DNA of 64,000 nt. It comes from DASXVX01 sp036504075 (lineage in GTDB: Bacteria; Bacillota; Sulfobacillia; Symbiobacteriales; Symbiobacteriaceae). Within the stretch, counting starts at the first letter, position 1. Each line of letters begins with the position of its first letter. The notes below the pieces were generated by a model that was not told where the DNA came from, did no database searches, and saw only the letters and a program-made list of their open reading frames with translations. Of the stretch, positions 21,812 to 31,995 are shown piece after piece. The position numbers were made by a program, and so were the translations under genes. The stretch spans positions 14,313 to 78,312 of the forward strand of contig DASXVX010000090.1 in NCBI GenBank assembly GCA_036504075.1, written 5' to 3'.

Positions 21812-24800
21812 TTGTTGAACTACCTATCCAAAGAGAACGTGCAGGAGATTCTGGAATTAACGCCGCTGCAGGAGGCGCTTCTGCGCGACTCAGCTGATGC
21901 AACGTCTGAACCGCTTTTAGAGCAGGTCCGGTACACGCTGGCGGGTTTCGTGGTACCTGACCGCTTCCAGCAGGCATGGGACCGGGTCTGCGAAGCCCCC
22001 CCAGCTCTGCGCACGCTCTTCCGTTCCGCCAAGAACCGGGTTGTGCAGGTGGTGCTGCGGACTCGCCCCGTTCCCGTGGATGTGCGCGACTTGCGTGGGC
22101 TCACCGAGGCCGGGCGCCAGCAGGCCCTTTTGGAACTGGAACAGGCTCATCGGGAGCCGTTTCGCACGTCGGAAGGACCCCTGGTCCGACTGGGACTGGC
22201 ACTGCTGTCGGAAGAGTCGGCGGCGCTCGTTTGGACCTGGCATCCGGCCATCATGGATGATTGGAGCCGGAGCCTGCTCATGACAGACTTGCTGGAGATT
22301 TACTCAGGCCTGCACGAGCGGCAGCCGCTGCCCGGCACTCGTCGGCCGTCGGCCAGGGCCTACCTCGACTGGTACACCGCACAGGACTGGAAGCCGGCCC
22401 GGGCCTTCTGGGCTGACCAGCTTGCGGAGTTTGATGGTCCAACGCCGCTGCTCTGGGGTGAGCACTTGCAAGGCGGGGAGCCGCCCGGCGCGGCCCTGAA
22501 ACAGATCACCCTGAATCCTGAGCACTCGCAGGCCTTGATGGCCCTGGCCCGAAAGTTCGCAGTCAGCCCAGCGGTGCTGGCTGAGGCAGCCTGGGCGATG
22601 CTGTTGAGCGTGTACAGCAGCGAGGAGTACGTCTGCTTTGGGTTACGGAGCCCCGGCCGTCCCGCCGGGCTGCCCGACAGCGCTGATCTGATCGGTCCGT
22701 TTGCGAACACGCTGCCGGTCCGGATGCAGGTCGCCGGTGAGCAGCGAGTGGCCGACTTCCTGCGGACACTGGAGCAGCAGCGGTGCAATGCCGATACTTA
22801 CGCATACAGCACGCTCAGCCAGGTGTTGACGGACAGCGGTTTGTCCGCTCATGACACTGTGTTCAGAAGTGTGTTGACCGTGGCTCGCGAAGCTGCTCTT
22901 CTGCCGGCCGGCGTCCCGTGGCGGGTGGCGGCCGAGGAGCGGCTGACCGGTGTGTCGGCGCCGTTTGAAGTTACCATACGCCCGGGCGAGGCATGGCAGA
23001 TCTGCTGCCGGTGGTTGCCCGGAGTCTGTGACGAACTGACCGCAGAACGCCTGCTCGAGCATTTCCAGATGGCCCTGGTGAATATGGCGACTCTGGACAA
23101 CCCGCGGGTCCGTGACGTGGAAATCCTGGGCGGCGCGGAGCGGTACATGGTTCTGGAAGAGTTCAATCGCCCTGAACCCTCCGAACCGCTGGACCGGTTG
23201 ATGGTGCAGCGCTTTGAACAGCAGGTCGAACGCACACCTGATGCTGTGGCCGTACGCTTTGGGACCGAGCAGATGACCTACCGCCAGCTAAACGGACGGG
23301 CGAACCGGTTGGCTCACTGGCTGAGGCGTGAGGGGGTAGGACGGGAGGACATCGTAGGCATTCTGGCCGAGCGGAGCATCGAGATGCTTGCGGCCATCCT
23401 GGCGGTCTTCAAAGCAGGCGCCGCTTACGTTCCCCTCGATGCAGCCTACCCGGATCAGCGACTGCTTACACTCCTGGGCGAGTGCCGGGCCAAGGCAATC
23501 CTGACACAGAACCCTCTGCTGCAACGGACCCTCTCCCTGGCGGCTGCACAAACGCCGGCGCCCCGGGTGTTCTGCCTCGACCGTGCTGCGCAGGTAGCCG
23601 GCGTGCCCGACCTGTCTGAGCTGGAGCAATACGCGGCGGAGAATCCGCCCTTGGTCGGCGGGCCGGATGACCTGGCCTACATCTTCTTTACATCGGGTTC
23701 GACCGGTACGCCCAAAGGAGCCATGATCGAACAGGTCGGGATGTTGAACCACTTGTTGGCCAAGATCAATCTGTTCGAGCTCGCTGAATCCGCCGTAGTG
23801 GCGCAGAACGCATCTCACGCGTTTGATATTTCGGTTTGGCAGTTTCTGGCCGCCTTGTTGGTCGGCGGTCAGGTCGTCATCTACAGTGACGAGATTGCCG
23901 GCGATCCCGCTGCCCTGTTCCAGGCCATTCGGCGTGACGGTGTGACCGTTCTGGAGGTCGTTCCGACCGTCCTGGATCTGCTGATTCAGGTGGCCGGGCA
24001 ACTTTCGGCTGAAGAACGCACCCTGCCCGCCCTGCGGTATATGTTCTCCAACGCCGAGGCAATGCCGGTGGCCATGTGCCGCAAGTGGCTCCAGATCTAC
24101 CCGGGGATTCCGGTGGTGGAAAGCTACGGCGCCACGGAATGCGCCGATGATACCACCCACGAGTTTAACCGGATCCCACCGGCGGAGGGCCAGACGTTCC
24201 TCACCGTCGGGAGGACCATTCCCAACTTCCGGACATATGTGCTGGATCGCTGGCTGCGGCCTGTGCCCGTTGGGGCTGTTGGCGAGATCTATTTCACCGG
24301 CATCGGCGTCGGCCGTGGGTATCTGAATAACCCAGCCCGCACCAGCGAAGCATTCCTGACCAATTCCTTTGCTGATGACATGGGACCACGCATGTACCGG
24401 ACCGGGGACCTGGGGCGTTTCCTGCCTGATGGCCGCCTCGTGATTCATGGCCGGCGGGACTTTCAGGTCAAAGTGCGCGGACGGCGCATTGAGCTTGGGG
24501 AAATCGACGCGGCACTGCATCGCCATCCTGCTGTGCAACGGGCCGTCACCATCGTCCGTCCGGACGCGCAGGGTCAGAACCGGCTGCTCGCTTACGTGGT
24601 GGCTGCGGAGCCCATCGTTCCCTCCGCCCTGCGCAAGTTCCTGCAGTCCGTCCTGCCTGAAGGAATGCTTCCTGAGCACATCATGCAATTACCCCAGTTG
24701 CCACTAACCCGCAACGGGAAGGTGGATCGCAAAGCGCTCCCTGATCCGCCCGAGTCGCAACGTCCCGAGACCGAATGGGTGGCGCCGGACGGCCCCATTG

Positions 24801-27800
24801 AAATGGCGCTGGCGGCGATCTGGCAGCAAGTACTGGGTGTTTCACGCGTTGGCGTCAACGATAACTTCTTTCTGCTGGGCGGCCATTCGCTCAAGACCAT
24901 CCAGGTCAGGGCGCGTATTCGGGAGCAAATGGGCGTGGAACTGCCATTGCGGGCTCTGTTTGACCAGCAGACCATTCGGCAGTTGGCGCATACCGTGGTC
25001 GGACTCAACCCGACGATTACGGCAGCCGGTCCGACCATTCCCAGGCAGCCCGAATCCGAGTACATGCCCTTGTCTTATGCCCAGCGGCGGCTTTGGTTCT
25101 TGCATCAGCTCAACCCGCGTGGCACGGCCTATAACATGACGGCGGCGTTCGATCTGGGCGGGCCGCTGGACCTGACCATTCTCCAGCGGACGTTCCAGAG
25201 GATCGTCGATCGCCATGCCACTCTGCGGACGACCTTCGTGCTCGACGGCGAGCCCCGGCAACGGATCGCACCGCAACTGGCGCTGGGGGCTTGCCCGCTG
25301 ACGGACCTGGCGCACCTCGGGGCAGAGGTGCAACGGCGGGCCATAGCTGCCCTTATTGAGCAGGAAACAACGCTGGGCTTCGACCTCAGTACAGGTCCGC
25401 TGCTGCGCCTGCAGGTGGCAAAGCTGGGTGAGCAGTTGCACGCCGTCGTCATCTCCATGCACCATATTGCCAGCGATCACTGGTCCTGGAACATCCTGGC
25501 CCGAGAACTGGTGACCCTTTACGAAGCGTACTCCCAGGGGTTCCCGGACCCAATGGCACCACTGCCGATTCAGTACGCCGACTATGCACACTGGCAGTCA
25601 CAGCGGTTGGCTGCAGGGAAGCTTCAGGAGGATGAGGCCTTCTGGTTGGACAGCCTGTCCGGCCCACTCCCGGTGCTCGACCTGCCTCTGGACTTCTCAC
25701 GCCCGCCGGTTCTGACTACCAACGGGCGAATCGTGACAAGCCGCCTCGACGCCGACCTCGCGGCCCGGTTGAAGGAGCGGGGGCGGCAGGCGGAGGTAAC
25801 GACTTTCATTCTGCTACTGGCGGCCACAGGCGGGTTCCTGTCCCAGCTCACCGGGCAGCAGGAGATTTTGATCGGGTCGCCGGTATCGGGACGGACGACG
25901 ATGGAACTGGAGGAGCTCATCGGGTTCTTCATTAACAACCTGGTTTACCGATTGGACCTGAGCGACTCCCCGACGTTCGCCGAGCTCCTCAGAAATGTGC
26001 GGGACGTAGCTTTGACGGCCTTTGCTCATCAGGAGTACCCCTTCGACCTGTTGGTGGAGCGGCTCAACCCGCCACGGGACCCGAGCCGAACGCCGATCTT
26101 CTCCGTTCAGTTCCAGGTACTTCAGGAGGAGATGCCTCTGCGGGCAGGTCCGCTGAAGGTCCGGCCAAGGTCGGTACCCGTGACCGATACCAAGTATGAC
26201 CTGGCAGTCTTGTTCAGCGAGAACGCGGACGGACTGGACTGCAACCTGACCTATAACGCGGACCTCTTTGCTCCCGAGACCATAGAGCGCTGGATGGAGT
26301 CGCTCAAGTTGTTCCTGGGAGCCGTGGCCGAGAACCCGGATATGCCCCTCGCCACCTCCCGGTCCGATACCGATCGGGGGCGTCTGCCGGCCCATGACGG
26401 GACGACCCGTAACATAGGTCAGTCCGAGCCTACCCGTGTGCATGAACTCTTCCAGATGACAGCCACACGCTTGTCCGGGGCGGTCGCCGCAGTCTGCGGA
26501 CAACGCTCCTGGACGTATGCAGAACTGAACCGGCGTGCGACCAAGCTGGCTCATCGCTTGCGGAAGCTGGGCGTGGGACCGAGAGTGCCGGTCGGTCTGT
26601 GGGCTCCGCAGGGGCTGGAGGCGCTGGTGGGGTTGCTGGGCATTTTGAAGGCCGGCGGCGCCTATTTGCCCATCGACCCAATCTTGCCATCGGAACGGGT
26701 TACCGACATGCTCGATGCCGTCGCCGCACCAGTGCTGCTTACCCAGGCCGGATTGCTGACAGACCGGCCGGCGCTCCGCAGGACAGCAATTGCACTCGAT
26801 CGGGACTGGGAGGAGATAGACCAAGAGCCGGAGACCCGGCTGGCACTCTCGGTGCAGGCGACAGATCCGGTTTGTCTCCTTTACGCCGCGGGTTCCGGCA
26901 GACAGCCGGGTGTGACAATCACCCACGGTAGCCTGCTTGATTACTTCCACCAGGTCCAGCAGGCGCTCCACTTACCGCCAGGGAGCAGCTATGCCACTGC
27001 TTCCGCTTCGGTTGTCGATCCGGCGAATACCATGATATTTCAGGCCCTTTGCTCGGGGGGAAGGCTGTACATCCCCACCCGAGAAGACGCGCCGGAGTCC
27101 GCCCGTCTGGCCGGGTACTTCAGGCGTAACCCGGTCGATTGCCTGGCGATCCCACTAATCGACTTAACGGCCATGCTGATGCGCTCCGATCCCTCCACAG
27201 TGCTGCCCCGGCGTCGGCTCGTCCTCGGTGGCGAGGCGCTGCGCTGGGATCTGGCGGAGCGAATCCGCTGGCTTGCTCCGGACTGCGAAATCTTCAACCA
27301 CGCCGGACCAACGGAAACGACGGCCGGTCTGCTGACCTGCCGGGTCGGCGCGAGGGCCGCCGGCGACACCCCCATCCCACCGACTCCCGCTGTCCCGACC
27401 GCTAGAACAGGTCCGGCGCCGCCTCGCACACCGATGGAGGCGGAAATGGTGCGGATCTGGGAGCAAGTCCTGGACGTCAGGCCCGTAGGCGTGACCGAAA
27501 ATTTCTTCGCCATCGGCGGTCACTCCCTCAAAGCCGTAACCCTGATCAGAAGCGTGCAGGAGCGTCTCGGTGTGGATCTGCCGCTTGCTGCGATCTTCCT
27601 GCACCAGACAGTCGCCGAACTCTGCCAGGACCTCGGGGCTAACGCAGCGGGCCGCAGCAGTTGCCTCTTACGGCTGCAGGCGGGAAACGGAGATCGCCCC
27701 CCGTTCTTCCTGGTGCATCCCAGCGGCGGTACTGCGCTCTGTTATGTGCCCCTCGTACAGGAGCTGGGGCCGAATCTGACGGTATACGGCCTGCAAGCGA

Positions 27801-28507
27801 TCGGTTTTGCCGCCGACGAACCGCCCCTTGTGTCGGTGTCAGCCATGGCGGACCGGTACCTGAGCGAGATTCAGGGTGTGGCGTCTGCCGGCCCTTACTA
27901 CCTGGCGGGATGGTCCTTCGGTGGAACCGTGGCCTTTGAGATCGCCCGGCGGCTGGAGGCACAAGGCGAGACCGTGATGTTCCTGGGGTTGCTGGACACC
28001 CACCCGCGCGGTCTGGAGGCCGAAGGTACCCCTGCAGATGCCCGGGACCTCCGGGCCACTGTCGCCGAGTTGGCTGTGGAATTACTCGGCGCGACGGCGG
28101 CAGAGTTCGAAGGGTTGGCGGAAGCCCAGGTGGTCAACGCCTTCCTGGAGCAGGCAAAGCTCGCCGGCCTATTGCCGCCGGGCGCTACTGCGGATGATGT
28201 ATTCCGGCTGGTCCGTGTGATTGAATCCAACAGCATCGCTGGACAGTTGTATCGGCATGAAGGCCCTGTCCAGACGGATATACACCTGATCCGGGCTTCC
28301 GACCGAGCCGCCCATGCCGGTGCCTATTCGCTGCTTGATGGCGAAGCCTGGACCCCACATACGACCGGCCGAGTCCACGTCATCGACGTTCCGGGAAATC
28401 ACTACGATCTGCTCCGAGCGCCCAATATAGCAGTCTTGGCCAGGGAGCTTGTAGCGGTCTTGGACAGGCAGTTCGCACAGCAAGTGAAGGAGGTGTCGAT
28501 GCCGTAA
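21812..28507 (+). CDS. NRPS subunit 3 with terminal thioesterase: C(His-less)-A-T-C-A(truncated)-T-TE
   Basis: 2231 aa. A TTG start (21812 or 21815) follows AGGCGGTGG. The N-terminus (LNYLSKENVQEILELTPLQ) resembles the short communication-mediating segments before C domains. C8 carries HPAIMDD at 144, with no catalytic second His. A6 is complete (TSGSTGTPKG near 627, NGKVDRK); its code, read as DIWEFNSDDK, is rich in acidic pocket residues, which fits a cationic substrate. T6 Ser is 1026 and C9 has HHIASDH at 1217. A7 has a broken P-loop (YAAGSGRQPG near 1690) and stops after GPTETTAG near 1840, so motifs A6-A10 are missing. T7 is normal (GGHSL, Ser 1905). The TE has GWSFGG with nucleophile Ser 2035 and should release or cyclise the peptide. 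The TAA overlaps the next ATG (TAATG), which indicates tight coupling. Confidence 0.95.
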   Translation: MLNYLSKENVQEILELTPLQEALLRDSADATSEPLLEQVRYTLAGFVVPDRFQQAWDRVCEAPPALRTLFRSAKNRVVQVVLRTRPVPVDVRDLRGLTEAGRQQALLELEQAHREPFRTSEGPLVRLGLALLSEESAALVWTWHPAIMDDWSRSLLMTDLLEIYSGLHERQPLPGTRRPSARAYLDWYTAQDWKPARAFWADQLAEFDGPTPLLWGEHLQGGEPPGAALKQITLNPEHSQALMALARKFAVSPAVLAEAAWAMLLSVYSSEEYVCFGLRSPGRPAGLPDSADLIGPFANTLPVRMQVAGEQRVADFLRTLEQQRCNADTYAYSTLSQVLTDSGLSAHDTVFRSVLTVAREAALLPAGVPWRVAAEERLTGVSAPFEVTIRPGEAWQICCRWLPGVCDELTAERLLEHFQMALVNMATLDNPRVRDVEILGGAERYMVLEEFNRPEPSEPLDRLMVQRFEQQVERTPDAVAVRFGTEQMTYRQLNGRANRLAHWLRREGVGREDIVGILAERSIEMLAAILAVFKAGAAYVPLDAAYPDQRLLTLLGECRAKAILTQNPLLQRTLSLAAAQTPAPRVFCLDRAAQVAGVPDLSELEQYAAENPPLVGGPDDLAYIFFTSGSTGTPKGAMIEQVGMLNHLLAKINLFELAESAVVAQNASHAFDISVWQFLAALLVGGQVVIYSDEIAGDPAALFQAIRRDGVTVLEVVPTVLDLLIQVAGQLSAEERTLPALRYMFSNAEAMPVAMCRKWLQIYPGIPVVESYGATECADDTTHEFNRIPPAEGQTFLTVGRTIPNFRTYVLDRWLRPVPVGAVGEIYFTGIGVGRGYLNNPARTSEAFLTNSFADDMGPRMYRTGDLGRFLPDGRLVIHGRRDFQVKVRGRRIELGEIDAALHRHPAVQRAVTIVRPDAQGQNRLLAYVVAAEPIVPSALRKFLQSVLPEGMLPEHIMQLPQLPLTRNGKVDRKALPDPPESQRPETEWVAPDGPIEMALAAIWQQVLGVSRVGVNDNFFLLGGHSLKTIQVRARIREQMGVELPLRALFDQQTIRQLAHTVVGLNPTITAAGPTIPRQPESEYMPLSYAQRRLWFLHQLNPRGTAYNMTAAFDLGGPLDLTILQRTFQRIVDRHATLRTTFVLDGEPRQRIAPQLALGACPLTDLAHLGAEVQRRAIAALIEQETTLGFDLSTGPLLRLQVAKLGEQLHAVVISMHHIASDHWSWNILARELVTLYEAYSQGFPDPMAPLPIQYADYAHWQSQRLAAGKLQEDEAFWLDSLSGPLPVLDLPLDFSRPPVLTTNGRIVTSRLDADLAARLKERGRQAEVTTFILLLAATGGFLSQLTGQQEILIGSPVSGRTTMELEELIGFFINNLVYRLDLSDSPTFAELLRNVRDVALTAFAHQEYPFDLLVERLNPPRDPSRTPIFSVQFQVLQEEMPLRAGPLKVRPRSVPVTDTKYDLAVLFSENADGLDCNLTYNADLFAPETIERWMESLKLFLGAVAENPDMPLATSRSDTDRGRLPAHDGTTRNIGQSEPTRVHELFQMTATRLSGAVAAVCGQRSWTYAELNRRATKLAHRLRKLGVGPRVPVGLWAPQGLEALVGLLGILKAGGAYLPIDPILPSERVTDMLDAVAAPVLLTQAGLLTDRPALRRTAIALDRDWEEIDQEPETRLALSVQATDPVCLLYAAGSGRQPGVTITHGSLLDYFHQVQQALHLPPGSSYATASASVVDPANTMIFQALCSGGRLYIPTREDAPESARLAGYFRRNPVDCLAIPLIDLTAMLMRSDPSTVLPRRRLVLGGEALRWDLAERIRWLAPDCEIFNHAGPTETTAGLLTCRVGARAAGDTPIPPTPAVPTARTGPAPPRTPMEAEMVRIWEQVLDVRPVGVTENFFAIGGHSLKAVTLIRSVQERLGVDLPLAAIFLHQTVAELCQDLGANAAGRSSCLLRLQAGNGDRPPFFLVHPSGGTALCYVPLVQELGPNLTVYGLQAIGFAADEPPLVSVSAMADRYLSEIQGVASAGPYYLAGWSFGGTVAFEIARRLEAQGETVMFLGLLDTHPRGLEAEGTPADARDLRATVAELAVELLGATAAEFEGLAEAQVVNAFLEQAKLAGLLPPGATADDVFRLVRVIESNSIAGQLYRHEGPVQTDIHLIRASDRAAHAGAYSLLDGEAWTPHTTGRVHVIDVPGNHYDLLRAPNIAVLARELVAVLDRQFAQQVKEVSMP

Positions 28508-30024
28508 TGCAAGAGCCAGGGATACCTGAACTGGTACATTTGACCGGGCGGATTCGTAAGAGTCCGAGCCCCTTGATGCATGAAGAGATCTTGAAGCCCC
28601 AGTTTGAGTATGAACTTGTCCACCTTCTGCGGTGGTATGTGCAGATCGAGAAAGTGCTCTTGCTGGAGTACCAGCGCATGGGGCTGATTGACCACGAGAC
28701 GGTTGCCTGCGGGGCGGCCTGTCTTGGCGAAATCAATGCGGAACGGATCACAGCGAACCCCGAAGCCAACATGTCTGACATTGCATTCGCGATTGAGCGG
28801 TACGTCGAAGAGCACTGGCCTGGACGGCCCGTCACGTGGCACGTGGACCGGAGCCGAAACGACTATCAGTCTTCAGCCCAATTGATGGCAGGACGTCATC
28901 AACTGCTGGCGGTGGCGGCCGACCTCCTTGGCCTGGGGGAGATCGCCCTGGAGCGGGCTGCAGAGACTACGGCGATGCCCATGCCCGGCTACACGCATTA
29001 CCAGGCTGCCCAGGTGATTAGCCCGGGGTTCTACCTCTCGGCCATGGCCGAGCAGGTGCTGCAGACAGGGCGGTGGCTGGGTGACATCTACGACCGCATC
29101 AACTGCTGCCCGTTGGGGGCGGGGGCTATGGCTGGCCAGGAATTGGCCTGGGACCGGGAGCGAATGGCCCGTCTGCTGGGATTCGCCGCCCCGCAGCGGC
29201 ACGCCTTGACCGCAGTGGCATCGCGGGAGTGGACCCTGCGCATTGCCGGGGAGCTCTCCATGCTTGCGGTGGCTCTCAGCCGCTTCGCCACTGACTTTAT
29301 GCTGTGGGGCAGCAGCGAGTATGGCTTTATCGATTTGCCCGATGAACTCGCCGGCATCTCGTCAGCCATGCCGCAGAAAAAGAACTTCCCCGTTCTGGAA
29401 CGCATTCGTGGTAAGACGGCGCACATGGCGGCGTTTAACGTCGACTTCCTCATGGGGCAGCGCAGCAATCCGTACACCAACCTGGTGGAGGTGTCGAAAG
29501 AGGCCGGGGCGCATCTAACGACACTTTTCGCAACGACACGCACGGCACTGCAACTATTTACAACTGTTATCGAACATGTTCAGTTCCGGGAAGACCGGAT
29601 GCGGGCCGCTTGCGGTCGGGAGTACCTGGGCGGCTTCGCCCTGGCCAACATGCTGACGTTGGGTGCCGGAATGCCATGGCGCAAAGCCCAGGTGGTAGCC
29701 GGAAGCGTTATCGTCGAAGCGATGCAACGACACCTGTCGCCGGGTGGAATCGATAGTGCCCTGGTTTCCGACGTAGCCCGAAGCCACGGATACGCGGTAA
29801 ACCTTTCCCGGGACCGAGTGCGCGATGCTTTTAGCCCCGAAGGCAACCTCGGGGGTAAGCGTTCAGACGGCTCCACCGCTCCCGAGTTCGTGGAAACGCT
29901 GCTGCAGACTCAGCGCCGGGAGCTATATCAATTACAGCTCCTGTGGGGGGAACGCCGGACGGTGTTGGCCGAGGCCGACACACAGATCGAGCGTCTAACC
30001 TGCAGGAACGGGGAGGAATTGTAA
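28507..30024 (+). CDS. Argininosuccinate-lyase-like enzyme (fumarase/ASL superfamily), probable diaminobutyrate step
   Basis: 505 aa, about the length of argininosuccinate lyase or slightly longer. It opens with LTGRIRK, carries GYTHYQAAQ (the superfamily's catalytic His) near residue 160 and the signature SSAMPQKKN near residue 290, whose flexible loop holds the catalytic Ser. Family chemistry is elimination of fumarate from an N-substituted aspartate. Arginine-pathway neighbours are absent. The gene sits between an NRPS and a kinase plus a cysteine-synthase-like gene, the set I recall from 2,3-diaminobutyrate pathways (pacidamycin, friulimicin). I therefore infer cleavage of an aspartyl adduct to 2,3-diaminobutyrate plus fumarate. 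The start overlaps the NRPS stop (TAATG), and AAGGAGGTG lies about 15 nt upstream. A primary arg gene is possible but unlikely here. Confidence 0.85.
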   Translation: MQEPGIPELVHLTGRIRKSPSPLMHEEILKPQFEYELVHLLRWYVQIEKVLLLEYQRMGLIDHETVACGAACLGEINAERITANPEANMSDIAFAIERYVEEHWPGRPVTWHVDRSRNDYQSSAQLMAGRHQLLAVAADLLGLGEIALERAAETTAMPMPGYTHYQAAQVISPGFYLSAMAEQVLQTGRWLGDIYDRINCCPLGAGAMAGQELAWDRERMARLLGFAAPQRHALTAVASREWTLRIAGELSMLAVALSRFATDFMLWGSSEYGFIDLPDELAGISSAMPQKKNFPVLERIRGKTAHMAAFNVDFLMGQRSNPYTNLVEVSKEAGAHLTTLFATTRTALQLFTTVIEHVQFREDRMRAACGREYLGGFALANMLTLGAGMPWRKAQVVAGSVIVEAMQRHLSPGGIDSALVSDVARSHGYAVNLSRDRVRDAFSPEGNLGGKRSDGSTAPEFVETLLQTQRRELYQLQLLWGERRTVLAEADTQIERLTCRNGEEL

Positions 30025-30929
30025 TGGCGCTTGAAGCACCGCCGCCTGATCGAGGTGATTTTTGGCAGATAGGTCGAGGCGAATCTTTCGGTACGTTTGG
30101 GGAACTGCTTCAAGGGGTTCTCCTGGAGGAGAATCTTGATTTTCTGGTCACTTTCCCGATTCAGGCGTTCTCGCGGGCGACTTTCGTTCCAGAGCCCGGG
30201 GGAAGGGTGGTTTCGGTCCAGCCGCCAGACAAGGTGAAGTCGCACCTGATGACGCAGATCATCCTCGGGCACTTTGGCGTGAAGTGCGGCGGGTGTCTGA
30301 CATTGCAGAGTGATCTACCGGTTGGAAAGGGCCTGGCCAGTTCCTCTGCCGATCTCGTTGCAACGGCCCGAGCGCTGGCTGCTGCCTTTCAGCTGGATAT
30401 TCCCGTGGAGCTTCTGCAACGCTTCATGCACCAGATCGAACCTTCAGATGGTGTGATGTACCCCGGCGTCGTCGCGTTTTATCACCGCAAGGTCCAACTG
30501 CGCCAATACATCGGCCAGTTGCCTGCGCTGACGGTGGTCAGTATCGATGAAGGGGGGCAGGTTGATACCATCGAGTTTAACCGCATTCCCAAGCCTTTTA
30601 ATGAAGCGGAAAAACTTGAGTACCGCCAGCTGCTAGACGAACTGGACAAAGCGATTCGTGATCAGGACGTGCGGGCTATTGGCCGTGTGGCTACCCGTAG
30701 TGCTGCACTGAACCAGAAACTGCGGCCCAAACAGATGCTGGATGATGTTGGCATGGTTGCCCGTGACGTTGACGCCCTCGGTGTGGCCGTGGCGCACAGC
30801 GGAACCTGCCTCGGTGTGCTGCTGTCGCCTGAGGAACCGGACTATGCGGACAAACTGACCCTCACCAGGAAACTGCTCGGACAACTCAGTGATACGGTTA
30901 CCGTTTACCATTCTCTACGCATGGCGTAA
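30024..30929 (+). CDS. GHMP-family kinase, PduX-like; probable L-threonine kinase for diaminobutyrate
   Basis: 301 aa from ATG 30024, which overlaps the lyase TAA by one base and follows GGGAGG. An in-frame upstream extension to 29943 has no ribosome binding site. The GHMP ATP-binding motif 2 is clear (PVGKGLASSSADLVATARA, near residue 98), after an N-terminal GESFGTFGELLQG. Both resemble PduX-type L-threonine kinases. A C-terminal GVAVAHSGTCLGVLLSP matches motif 3. Predicted reaction: ATP-dependent phosphorylation of L-Thr (or allo-Thr) to O-phosphothreonine, which activates the beta carbon for the PLP enzyme encoded next. Context and family support this; substrate stereochemistry is unknown. 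A cobalamin role, where PduX normally acts, is unlikely because no cob genes are nearby. Confidence 0.83.
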   Translation: MALEAPPPDRGDFWQIGRGESFGTFGELLQGVLLEENLDFLVTFPIQAFSRATFVPEPGGRVVSVQPPDKVKSHLMTQIILGHFGVKCGGCLTLQSDLPVGKGLASSSADLVATARALAAAFQLDIPVELLQRFMHQIEPSDGVMYPGVVAFYHRKVQLRQYIGQLPALTVVSIDEGGQVDTIEFNRIPKPFNEAEKLEYRQLLDELDKAIRDQDVRAIGRVATRSAALNQKLRPKQMLDDVGMVARDVDALGVAVAHSGTCLGVLLSPEEPDYADKLTLTRKLLGQLSDTVTVYHSLRMA

Positions 30930-30942
30930 TGGAGGGACTACC

Positions 30943-31995
30943 ATGTTATGTTTAGATTTGCTGGATGCTGTCGGAAAGACACAACTACTCAAACTCCGGC
31001 CTGTGGCTGGTTCCGTGGCCGACATCTACGCGAAGCTCGAACTGCAAAATTTATTCGGGATGAAGGACCGCGTGGCCAAACAGGCCATTCTTGAGGCGAA
31101 GCGCACAGGTGTCCTGCAGGATGGAGCACCCATTGTTGAAAGTTCATCAGGCACCATGGCCCTGGGCGTCGCACTTGTCGGGACATACCTGGGACATCCG
31201 GTCCACATCGTTACGGACCCGCGCATCGATCCGATTACGCTGGCCAAGTTGCGGGCATTAGGCTGCACGGTCCACGTCGTTGAACGGATGACGAGTCATG
31301 GGTGGCAGAGCGCCCGGCTGGAACGCCTGGATGAACTAATGAAAGAATACCCCGGCTCCTTCTGGCCTCGTCAGTACTCCAATCCGGAGAATCCCCGGGC
31401 ATATGCGGCTATGGCAGCCGAACTGATGAATGATCTGGGCAAGGTCGATATCCTGGTGGGCGCAGTGGGCAGCGGCGGCTCCCTGTGCGGCACGGCCCGA
31501 GTCCTCCGGCGGTTCTTCCCCGACCTCCGTGTGGTGGGCGTCGATTGCGTGGGCAGTGTTCTGTTTGGGCAGCCCGATTATCCAAAACGGCTCCAGGGTG
31601 GCCTCGGCAATAGCTTGATGCCGCCGAATGTTGACCACGCACTGATCGATGAGGTTCACTGGCTGAACGATGCCGAGGCCTTCTCGGCGACGCTGGCACT
31701 GACCGCCGAGCAGAAGATCTTTGCCGGTAACAGCTCGGGATCGGTCTACGCGGTGCTGCGTTGGCTCGGCCGCTCCACTCCGGCAGGTACCAGGATCGTC
31801 GGCATTCTTCCTGACCGAGGCGACCGCTATGCCACGTCGATCTACAGCGAGGAGTACCGCACTGCAAAAGGCGTCGTGATCGCGCCGCTTCCGCCTGAGC
31901 CGGAGCATGTGTCATATGGTACGGCGGTATCTACCTGGTCTTACTCATACCTGAAGGAGCGGGTGCCCCATGCCGAAACGCCTGCTGTTCGTTGA
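30943..31995 (+). CDS. Cysteine-synthase-family PLP enzyme (beta-replacement), probable diaminobutyrate step
   Basis: 350 aa from ATG 30943, preceded by GGAGGG. A longer frame from 30889 overlaps the kinase and is rejected. The fold type II PLP family is shown by FGMKDRVAK (Schiff-base Lys near residue 41), ESSSGTMALGVA (substrate loop) and GAVGSGGSLCGTARV (phosphate-binding glycine loop). The family replaces a beta leaving group on Ser/Thr derivatives with a nucleophile. With the kinase upstream and the ASL-like gene, the likely reaction is O-phosphothreonine plus L-aspartate giving an N-linked adduct that the lyase splits to 2,3-diaminobutyrate. Compare SbnA, which uses O-phosphoserine and glutamate for diaminopropionate. 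Alternative: a pathway-specific cysteine synthase. It overlaps the ATP-grasp start by 26 bp. Confidence 0.85.
   Translation: MLCLDLLDAVGKTQLLKLRPVAGSVADIYAKLELQNLFGMKDRVAKQAILEAKRTGVLQDGAPIVESSSGTMALGVALVGTYLGHPVHIVTDPRIDPITLAKLRALGCTVHVVERMTSHGWQSARLERLDELMKEYPGSFWPRQYSNPENPRAYAAMAAELMNDLGKVDILVGAVGSGGSLCGTARVLRRFFPDLRVVGVDCVGSVLFGQPDYPKRLQGGLGNSLMPPNVDHALIDEVHWLNDAEAFSATLALTAEQKIFAGNSSGSVYAVLRWLGRSTPAGTRIVGILPDRGDRYATSIYSEEYRTAKGVVIAPLPPEPEHVSYGTAVSTWSYSYLKERVPHAETPAVR

Noticed and set aside
28507..30024. Housekeeping arginine biosynthesis gene
   Set aside because: Translationally coupled to NRPS and kinase genes with no arg neighbours; a pathway-specific lyase is more likely.
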